Origin: Flavobacteriales bacterium
GTDB lineage: Bacteria > Bacteroidota > Bacteroidia > Flavobacteriales_D > Crocinitomicaceae
Assembly: GCA_947462695.1 (NCBI GenBank)
Contig: CANHQC010000027.1
Coordinates: forward strand, 1-12,033
Direction of reading: 5' to 3'
Length of the DNA stretch: 12,033 nt
Shown: positions 7,118 to 12,033 of the stretch, in pieces
How the letters are laid out: every line of letters begins with the position of its first letter
Position numbering within the stretch: the first letter of the stretch is position 1
Program-made: the position numbers and the translations under genes
The notes under the pieces: generated by a model
The model's input: only the letters and a program-made list of their open reading frames with translations
Told to the model about the DNA's origin: nothing
Database searches by the model: none

Positions 7118-8614
7118 GTGAAAACCCCTATTAGTATTGTCTGGTTCAAACGTGACCTTCGTTTTACCGATCATCAACCGCTTTTCGAAGCGCAAAAAAG
7201 TGGTTTTCCTGTTTTACTTATTTATTGCTTTGAACCATCAGTAATGAACTATGACGACAGTGATTTTCGTCATTGGCGCTTCGTTTATGAATCACTGAGC
7301 GACATGCAAAGCAAACTAAATCAGCTAAATACAACGCTCCATATTTTTCATCAAGAGGTAATCACTGTTTTTAATGAGCTTTCGAAACATTTTGATGTGA
7401 AACACCTCTTTTCACATGAGGAAATAGGAAATAAACTCACCTTTGATCGTGACAAGGAGATTTCCTCATTTTGCAAGACAAACGGTTGGCAATGGAGCGA
7501 ATTTCAGACAAACGGAATAATTCGTAGGCTCAACGATCGATCGGATTGGGATAAGCGATGGAAAGAAACCATGACAACATTTCCTTTTCTGGTAGATGAA
7601 GATTTTACACACTATGTGAAACTCGAAAATTCATTCGTTGAAAAGTTCAAAGGTCCCGATCTGCCTGCTGAAATTACAACAAGAAACACCAGTTTTCAGC
7701 AAGGAGGAGAGGCGCTGGCTTGGAAGTATTTAGAAAGTTTTCTAAAAGACCGCTATGTCAATTACAGTAAGCATATTTCCAAGCCTGAACTCAGTAGAAA
7801 AGGATGCAGCCGAATGTCGCCCTATATAGCTTATGGTAACATTAGCATGCGCATGGTCTATCGCTACACCATTCAGCATTACAACAGTTCGCTGAACAAA
7901 CGAGCGCTATCAAATTTCATCTCTCGCTTGCACTGGCATTGCCATTTTATTCAAAAATTTGAATCCGAATGCCGCATGGAATTTGAAAATGTCAATCGGG
8001 CATTTGATCAGTTAGTTAAACCACGAAATGACGATTTTATTCGTGCATGGCAAGAAGGAAAAACTGGGGTTCCAATTATTGATGCATGCATGCGGTGCGT
8101 GGTTCAAACAGGCTACCTTAATTTTCGGATGCGGGCAATGGTTGTTTCATTCTTTGTGTTTAACTTATGGCAAGATTGGCGTGAACTTCATTTTTTAGCG
8201 CGACAATTTCTAGATTATGAACCTGGTATCCATTACCCTCAACTTCAAATGCAATCAGGCGTAACAGGGATTAACACTATTCGCATTTACAACCCAATAA
8301 AAAATTCAGAAGACCACGATCCCGAAGGCGTATTTATACGAAAATGGTTGCCTGAGTTGAACGAAATTCCAACTCATTTGATTCACGAACCATGGAAGTT
8401 AAATTCCATTGAACAAGAATTTTATCAATGTAAACTTGGCGAGGATTACCCGTTTCCAATAGTGGATATCGAAGTCTCAAGAAAAAAGGCAAGTGATATT
8501 GTTTATGCCTTTCGAAAGGGTGCTTATGTCAAAGAAGAAGGTAGTCGTATTCTCAAAAAACATGTAAGTAACCAAAGAACTGGATTTCGCAAAACAAAAC
8601 GAAAAGAAAAATAG
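7118..8614 (+). CDS. Cryptochrome/photolyase family FAD-binding protein
   Basis: This 498-aa member of the photolyase/cryptochrome family starts at a GTG at 7118. Residues 1-165 form the N-terminal alpha/beta domain ([13 protein letters not shown] at 7-19). The helical FAD domain spans about 200-480, with [13 protein letters not shown] (231-243) for the FAD phosphates, [16 protein letters not shown] (311-326), an RxR pair (337, 339), DWRE (353-356) and RIYNP (389-393). Such proteins use blue light and reduced FAD to split UV-induced pyrimidine dimers, or act as photoreceptors. By-eye alignment to E. coli PhrB puts Trp354 at Trp359, but Leu376 at Trp382, Lys301 at Trp306 and His372 at Asn378. 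The usual electron-transfer triad is thus not conserved. The segment [12 protein letters not shown] (370-381) differs from CPD class I, DASH and plant cryptochrome versions. The C-terminal tail is strongly basic. Subclass and lesion specificity cannot be assigned. Confidence 0.9.
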   Translation: MKTPISIVWFKRDLRFTDHQPLFEAQKSGFPVLLIYCFEPSVMNYDDSDFRHWRFVYESLSDMQSKLNQLNTTLHIFHQEVITVFNELSKHFDVKHLFSHEEIGNKLTFDRDKEISSFCKTNGWQWSEFQTNGIIRRLNDRSDWDKRWKETMTTFPFLVDEDFTHYVKLENSFVEKFKGPDLPAEITTRNTSFQQGGEALAWKYLESFLKDRYVNYSKHISKPELSRKGCSRMSPYIAYGNISMRMVYRYTIQHYNSSLNKRALSNFISRLHWHCHFIQKFESECRMEFENVNRAFDQLVKPRNDDFIRAWQEGKTGVPIIDACMRCVVQTGYLNFRMRAMVVSFFVFNLWQDWRELHFLARQFLDYEPGIHYPQLQMQSGVTGINTIRIYNPIKNSEDHDPEGVFIRKWLPELNEIPTHLIHEPWKLNSIEQEFYQCKLGEDYPFPIVDIEVSRKKASDIVYAFRKGAYVKEEGSRILKKHVSNQRTGFRKTKRKEK

Positions 8615-8644
8615 TTGCGTGATGAGTAACTTTTCATATGCTTG
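8615..8644 (+). promoter_or_regulatory. Candidate promoter of the sigma-factor operon
   Basis: TTG at 8615-8617, beginning right after the photolyase stop codon, is followed by 19 nt and TATGCTTG at 8637-8644. That is one mismatch from TAnnTTTG with accepted spacing. Transcription would start about 10-15 nt before the GTG of the sigma gene. Co-transcription with the photolyase is equally possible because the gap is only 48 bp. Confidence 0.4.
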
Positions 8645-8662
8645 TTCGTCTTAGGCTAAGTT

Positions 8663-9148
8663 GTGAATGTAAAGGAGTATAACGAGAGTGTCGATTCCCA
8701 CGCCGATGGATTGTACCGTTTTGCCCTGAAATCTCTGAATGATGAAGTTGAGGCTGAAGATCTTGTTCAAGATGCTTTCGCGAAACTTTGGATGAAAAGG
8801 GATCAGGTAGATGCGAATAAAGCAAAGTCTTACCTCTTTACAACCGTTTATCACGCAATAATTGACCGATCGAGAAAACAGAAACGAATCCAACAGTTTG
8901 AACAGTCTGTTATACCAGAATTTACTTCGCCGTCTATTCATTTTGATCTTAAGCACCAATTGGACGAAGCATTGAACTTGTTGCCTGAATACCAACGAAC
9001 CGTAGTTTTATTAAGGGATTACGAAGGTTACACGTATCAAGAAATTGGCGAGATTACTGGATTATCTACAGAGCAAGTGAAAGTCTATATTTTTCGTGCA
9101 CGGAAAGCTTTGCGCACATACCTCGTAAGCCTTGAACAACTGTTATGA
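8663..9148 (+). CDS. ECF-type RNA polymerase sigma factor
   Basis: This 161-aa sigma-70 family protein contains only regions 2 and 4, the ECF layout. Region 2 spans about 11-75 (ALKSLNDEVEAEDLVQDAF, KLWMKRD, SYLFTTVYHAIIDRSRK). Region 4 spans about 98-152 (LDEALNLLPEYQRTVVLLRD, then the helix-turn-helix around TYQEIGEITGLSTEQVKVYIFRAR). The best start is the GTG at 8663; an ATG at 8638 is out of frame. Its stop overlaps the next gene's ATG by 4 nt (ATGA), showing translational coupling to a membrane protein that is probably its anti-sigma factor. It would direct RNA polymerase to stress promoters. Its targets cannot be read here, although autoregulation of its own operon is common in the family. 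Confidence 0.93.
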   Translation: MNVKEYNESVDSHADGLYRFALKSLNDEVEAEDLVQDAFAKLWMKRDQVDANKAKSYLFTTVYHAIIDRSRKQKRIQQFEQSVIPEFTSPSIHFDLKHQLDEALNLLPEYQRTVVLLRDYEGYTYQEIGEITGLSTEQVKVYIFRARKALRTYLVSLEQLL

Positions 9149-10206
9149 AAATTACCGTTCAAAATATCGAAGCTTACTTGTTGGATTACTGCACAAATCA
9201 GTTGTCCCAAAAGGACCGCGTTGCTGTGGATAAGTTTATTCTGGAAAATCCTGAATGGATGGTTAGGGTTGAAGAACTCATTCATCTTCCTGTAGAACAC
9301 GTCGTTTTTCCAAATAAAGATCGCTTGAAGAAAGAAATTGAGGAAAATGAAGCCGTTCGATTTGATGACGATCAGAATACTAGAGAGTACTTGCTTTTTC
9401 TGATAAGTGAAGGACAACTTGAAGCTAAGCAAAAGAAAACAATTGATGAATGGTGTAAAATCGATTCCGCCTTTAAAAAGGAAGTCGACTGGGCTTTGCA
9501 GACACGCTTACGCCCCGATGAAGACACCCGATATCCGAATAAAACAAGATTAAAACGCGTTGACAAATCAAAAAGAATGATTTATTGGGTAAGCGCTACT
9601 GCAGCCTCTATTGCGCTATTTATTAGCCTAATTATGGGTCAGCAATCAACACCCAAGCCTCTACTTCGCGCTCAAAACAAATCACATCAGACCTCGGATT
9701 CACTTGTCAATAGCCATGCTGAAATTACTTCTCAATCGAAGCTTCAAAAACAAGGTGTCAATGCAACGTTATCCGATCCTGTTCTTAATGCCTACAACAG
9801 AAAAGCAATTAACCAGTATTCTCAAAAAGAATTAAGAACGGAAGATTCTTTAGTGAATCAGGAAATCATTCAGAATCAATTACCCGATCAATTTGTTGAA
9901 TATATAGCAATTGATACACTGCTGAAATCGAATGAAATTGATACACAAAAGAGGCAATACGACACCCTTAATCCTAAACCCAAAGCAACAAAAACAGAAT
10001 TAGTTAAACCAGATGAATATACAGCTGGATTTCGCCCAAAGGGTAATGAGAATAATTGGAGAACTGTTTCCAGAAAGTTAGCCAACATCTCAAAAAACAA
10101 CCTGATAGTCAGGGCTACAAGTACCTGGGATTTTTCTATAAAAATTGGCAAGTTCTCTTTTTCACGAAACAAATATTCGTCCAAAAGTAACCTTTCGATG
10201 AAGTAA
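9145..10206 (+). CDS. Putative membrane-anchored anti-sigma factor with duplicated N-terminal domain
   Basis: This 353-aa protein overlaps the sigma gene by 4 nt. The N-terminal cytoplasmic part contains two similar units, about 9-64 and 80-139. Each starts with a YLL helix, continues with a Q/E-rich helix, and ends in a PNK-xRLK motif (FPNKDRLKK and YPNKTRLKR). This layout matches the degenerate anti-sigma-like N-terminus found in Bacteroidota, here present twice. A single transmembrane helix lies at about 145-165 (from MIYWVSATAAS to LIMG), preceded by a basic stretch, so the N-terminus is inside. The C-terminal 190 residues should be periplasmic; they are polar, rich in Q/N/S/K and end in a basic tail. 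No zinc-binding HxxxCxxC motif is present. The role as anti-sigma rests on gene order, topology and the N-terminal motif; no partner binding is shown. Confidence 0.7.
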   Translation: MKITVQNIEAYLLDYCTNQLSQKDRVAVDKFILENPEWMVRVEELIHLPVEHVVFPNKDRLKKEIEENEAVRFDDDQNTREYLLFLISEGQLEAKQKKTIDEWCKIDSAFKKEVDWALQTRLRPDEDTRYPNKTRLKRVDKSKRMIYWVSATAASIALFISLIMGQQSTPKPLLRAQNKSHQTSDSLVNSHAEITSQSKLQKQGVNATLSDPVLNAYNRKAINQYSQKELRTEDSLVNQEIIQNQLPDQFVEYIAIDTLLKSNEIDTQKRQYDTLNPKPKATKTELVKPDEYTAGFRPKGNENNWRTVSRKLANISKNNLIVRATSTWDFSIKIGKFSFSRNKYSSKSNLSMK

Positions 10207-10236
10207 GCGTCACATGTTAAATTCAAGTTTAGAAGT

Positions 10237-11049
10237 ATGAAAAAAATGTATTTGTTTTTGATGTTGGTAAATGCAGGTGTCGCATTTGGACAAATAAAAG
10301 AGGTTGATACAATCCGTGTCGAAGAAGTCGATACCATTCGATTCAATATGGGAAAAAAGAAAGTTGTTGTCATTACAACTGACGATTCCTCAATAGAGAT
10401 CGATCAAGATGAAGACGATGGCCGTAACTATGCGCACTGGGCGGGATTTGGAGGATCAGCTAATTTCTTTGTCACAGATAATTATGCTATTGCGGATAAA
10501 GATGATGCCCTTTATCTTGAGATCGATTTCAACCGTTCGGCTAGTCTAAATATGAATGTGTATGAAAAGCGATTTCCAATCGTTAAAGAATACGTTGGAT
10601 TGACAACCGGACTAGGGTTTCAATTCAGTTTCTATGAGTTAAAGAATAATGTAGACATCACCGTAACTGATGATTCAACATTTGGTACGCTCAATCTGAC
10701 AACTGACTTCAGTACGAATCGATTGCAGCTTTTTTATCTCCAAGTACCTTTACTGCTTGAATTCAATACTTCTAAAAATCCAGATAAAAACTGGCATTTA
10801 TCATTAGGTGTCACAGGTGCTTTTAAAATGGGGGCTTCCTACCGAACGAAATGGAAAGATGATGGCGAGAAATACAAGGATAGAATGAGGTCTAATTTTA
10901 ATATGAATCCATTTCAAGCGTATGGAACAGCAATCATTGGCTACGGCAATTACAGCGCGTTCATGCATTACGGGTTAACACCACTTTTTGAAAAAGGCAA
11001 AGGACCTGATTTTGTACCTGTGAATATTGGTATCCTCTGTAATTTTTAA
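10237..11049 (+). CDS. Outer-membrane beta-barrel protein of the sigma operon
   Basis: This 270-aa exported protein has a signal peptide, residues 1-18 (MKK, hydrophobic core, AFG before Gln19). The mature N-terminus has two copies of the 8-residue unit EVDTIRxx (22-37), then a lysine patch and an acidic stretch (49-61, DDSSIEIDQDEDD). HWAGFGGSANFF then introduces alternating hydrophobic strands up to the terminal aromatic Phe270, typical of an 8-10-strand barrel such as PF13568. It follows the anti-sigma gene by 30 bp and precedes a terminator, so it is the last gene of the sigma operon. Analogous sigma/membrane protein/barrel triads occur in Bacteroidota, and the barrel may be a sensor or a target of envelope stress signalling. 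The function is not established. Confidence 0.8.
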   Translation: MKKMYLFLMLVNAGVAFGQIKEVDTIRVEEVDTIRFNMGKKKVVVITTDDSSIEIDQDEDDGRNYAHWAGFGGSANFFVTDNYAIADKDDALYLEIDFNRSASLNMNVYEKRFPIVKEYVGLTTGLGFQFSFYELKNNVDITVTDDSTFGTLNLTTDFSTNRLQLFYLQVPLLLEFNTSKNPDKNWHLSLGVTGAFKMGASYRTKWKDDGEKYKDRMRSNFNMNPFQAYGTAIIGYGNYSAFMHYGLTPLFEKGKGPDFVPVNIGILCNF

Positions 11050-11067
11050 TTCCAAAAGTTAAATAGC

Positions 11068-11100
11068 AAAATGGTTGATTTCGATCTGCCATTTTTTTTT
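11068..11100 (+). terminator. Intrinsic terminator of the sigma operon
   Basis: The stem AAAATGG / CCATTTT, with an inner GAT / ATC stem capped by a TTCG tetraloop, is followed by a long T-run. It begins 19 nt after the barrel gene stop. The A-run on the 5' arm means it could also work in the opposite direction. Confidence 0.85.
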
Positions 11101-11137
11101 TGCCAAACTTTTTAGCTCGTTGACTGTATTTAGAGCA

Positions 11138-11284
11138 ATGAAGCATGTAAAAAAGCAACACCTTCCATCAAAAAAATGCCTGGTTTGTGGACTTCCTTTC
11201 ACTTGGAGAAAAAAATGGGAGAAAAATTGGGAAGAGGTGAAATATTGCAGCGACCGTTGCCGGAAAAATCGTTCAAAAGAATAA
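11138..11284 (+). CDS. DUF2256 small zinc-ribbon-like protein
   Basis: This 48-aa protein has Cys14-x2-Cys17 and Cys37-x3-Cys41, probably ligands of one zinc. Between them lies a very conserved aromatic/basic core, [18 protein letters not shown]. This is the pattern of DUF2256 (PF10013), whose members are about 45-60 aa and are often encoded next to photolyase or cryptochrome genes. I chose the ATG at 11138: an upstream in-frame ATG at 11075 lies inside the terminator. It sits 66 bp before an FeS-type photolyase on the same strand. The molecular function is unknown; nucleic-acid binding or help to a flavoprotein are guesses. Confidence 0.88.
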   Translation: MKHVKKQHLPSKKCLVCGLPFTWRKKWEKNWEEVKYCSDRCRKNRSKE

Positions 11285-11328
11285 GCCATTCTACTGAACA
11301 AAGTTGACGGTTAATTTGTCCATTGTAT

Positions 11329-11344
11329 GTACCTCAATTGGTAC
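11329..11344. promoter_or_regulatory. Perfect inverted repeat just before the FeS photolyase start
   Basis: GTACC-TCAATT-GGTAC (5-bp arms, 6-nt spacer) ends 6 nt before the ATG at 11351. In RNA it would place a small hairpin over the ribosome-loading zone; in DNA it could be an operator. Confidence 0.5.
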
Positions 11345-11350
11345 TTTATA

Positions 11351-12033
11351 ATGAGCACAGAAAGGCAGTCGTACGAAAAAATACGTCTCCTACTTGGAGA
11401 TCAGTTGAATCATGCGCATTCGTGGTTTTCAAAAGTGGATAACGACTTGATTTACGTACTAATGGAGGTTAAATCCGAAACGGCTTACGTAACGCATCAC
11501 ATCCAAAAAATACTTGGTTTTTTTGCAGCAATGCGCAACTTCTCAGATGAACTAAAAGAACTTGGACACAAGGTTCATTACATGTCATTTGATCATCAAG
11601 AAAACGAACATTCGTTTACCCAGAATTTGGAGAAGCTAATTGAGTATTATGCTGTTTCTAGCTTTGAATACCAATTGCCAGATGAATACCGATTGGATCA
11701 ACTCCTGAAAAATTGGACTTCTTCATTGGATTTAACATGCGCAGTGGTAGATTCCGAGCACTTTCTTACCACTCGAACAGAATGGGCAACATTTTTTGAA
11801 GGACATGCATCGCCTCTTATGGAACGATTTTATCGTTACATGCGTGTCAAACATAGAATTCTTGTTGATGAGTTGGACCAACCATTTTTCGGTCAATGGA
11901 ATTTAGATAAAGAAAACAGGGATAAATTACCGGCTAACCACTTGCCAACACCGCCAAGATTATTTGATAATGACCTAAGTCTTCTGCATCAAATGATTGT
12001 TGATCAAGGTATTCCATTTATTGGTTCTGTCGA
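11351..12033 (+). CDS. FeS-BCP/CryPro-type photolyase-related protein (N-terminal part)
   Basis: This open reading frame runs from the ATG at 11351 to the window edge without a stop, giving 227 residues of a protein normally about 500 aa. It opens with LLLGDQLNHAHSWF (13-26), then VLMEVKSETAYVTHHIQKI (36-54), FFAAMR, FEYQLPDEYRLDQLL and VVDSEHFLT. Next come a MERFYRYMRVKH helix and FFGQWNLDKENRDKLP. These are signature blocks of the deoxyribodipyrimidine photolyase-related family (PF04244), prokaryotic FeS-containing photolyases and cryptochromes. Characterised members repair (6-4) photoproducts, bind FAD and a lumazine antenna, and hold a 4Fe-4S cluster. The four cluster cysteines and the FAD pocket are in the missing C-terminal part and cannot be checked. 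The DUF2256 gene lies 66 bp upstream. Confidence 0.92.
   Translation, partial: MSTERQSYEKIRLLLGDQLNHAHSWFSKVDNDLIYVLMEVKSETAYVTHHIQKILGFFAAMRNFSDELKELGHKVHYMSFDHQENEHSFTQNLEKLIEYYAVSSFEYQLPDEYRLDQLLKNWTSSLDLTCAVVDSEHFLTTRTEWATFFEGHASPLMERFYRYMRVKHRILVDELDQPFFGQWNLDKENRDKLPANHLPTPPRLFDNDLSLLHQMIVDQGIPFIGSV

Noticed and set aside
9888..10373. 161-codon minus-strand open frame across the end of the anti-sigma gene and the start of the barrel gene
   Set aside because: It is antisense to two well-supported genes, has no recognisable motif, and its hydrophobic stretch is the complement of coding sequence.
11075..11137. Longer DUF2256 protein starting at 11075
   Set aside because: The extra 21 residues would be encoded by the T-rich terminator of the upstream operon and are not part of the conserved domain.

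Overview
The window looks like chromosomal DNA from a member of the Bacteroidota, probably a Flavobacteriales-type organism. Four things point that way. Starts lack clear Shine-Dalgarno sequences. At least two promoters carry the Bacteroidota -7 element TAnnTTTG. Intergenic DNA is AT-rich. The gene families are typical of the phylum: a DinB/short-DnaE pair, an NPF-type AAA ATPase, an ECF sigma/membrane protein/beta-barrel triad, and an FeS-type photolyase. Genus cannot be read from this sequence.

Left part (1-6054, all minus strand). A tRNA-Leu(GAG) lies at 177-258 with a TAnnTTTG promoter and a strong intrinsic terminator. The last 16 nt of the tRNA plus 14 nt of downstream sequence are duplicated exactly at 1-30, which resembles an old integration scar. 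Next, reading the minus strand from right to left, comes a dinB (Y-family polymerase) followed by a short, non-replicative DnaE. This is a two-gene translesion cassette without a visible imuA or lexA. Its upstream region carries a cluster of GAAC repeats inside an inverted repeat, a candidate damage-responsive operator. Upstream of that is a free-standing archaeal-type (PF01637) ATPase. Its promoter is preceded by three tandem 14-bp repeats.

Right part (6223-12033, all plus strand). A LacX-like aldose 1-epimerase is followed by a cryptochrome/photolyase family flavoprotein that lacks two of the three classical electron-transfer tryptophans. Then comes a compact stress-signalling operon: ECF sigma factor, membrane-anchored putative anti-sigma with a duplicated N-terminal domain, and an outer-membrane beta-barrel protein. 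It is closed by a terminator with a TTCG loop. After the terminator come a 48-aa DUF2256 zinc-ribbon-like protein and the N-terminal 227 residues of an FeS-BCP/CryPro-type (6-4) photolyase, which runs off the window.

Taken together, most of the window concerns DNA damage. Two translesion polymerases sit on one strand, and two light-dependent repair or photoreceptor flavoproteins plus DUF2256 sit on the other, bracketing an ECF sigma system. That the sigma operon controls the photolyases is inference from position only. The most unusual items are the photolyase with an altered FAD pocket, the DUF2256/FeS-photolyase pairing, the duplicated domain of the anti-sigma protein, and the putative operator upstream of dinB-dnaE.
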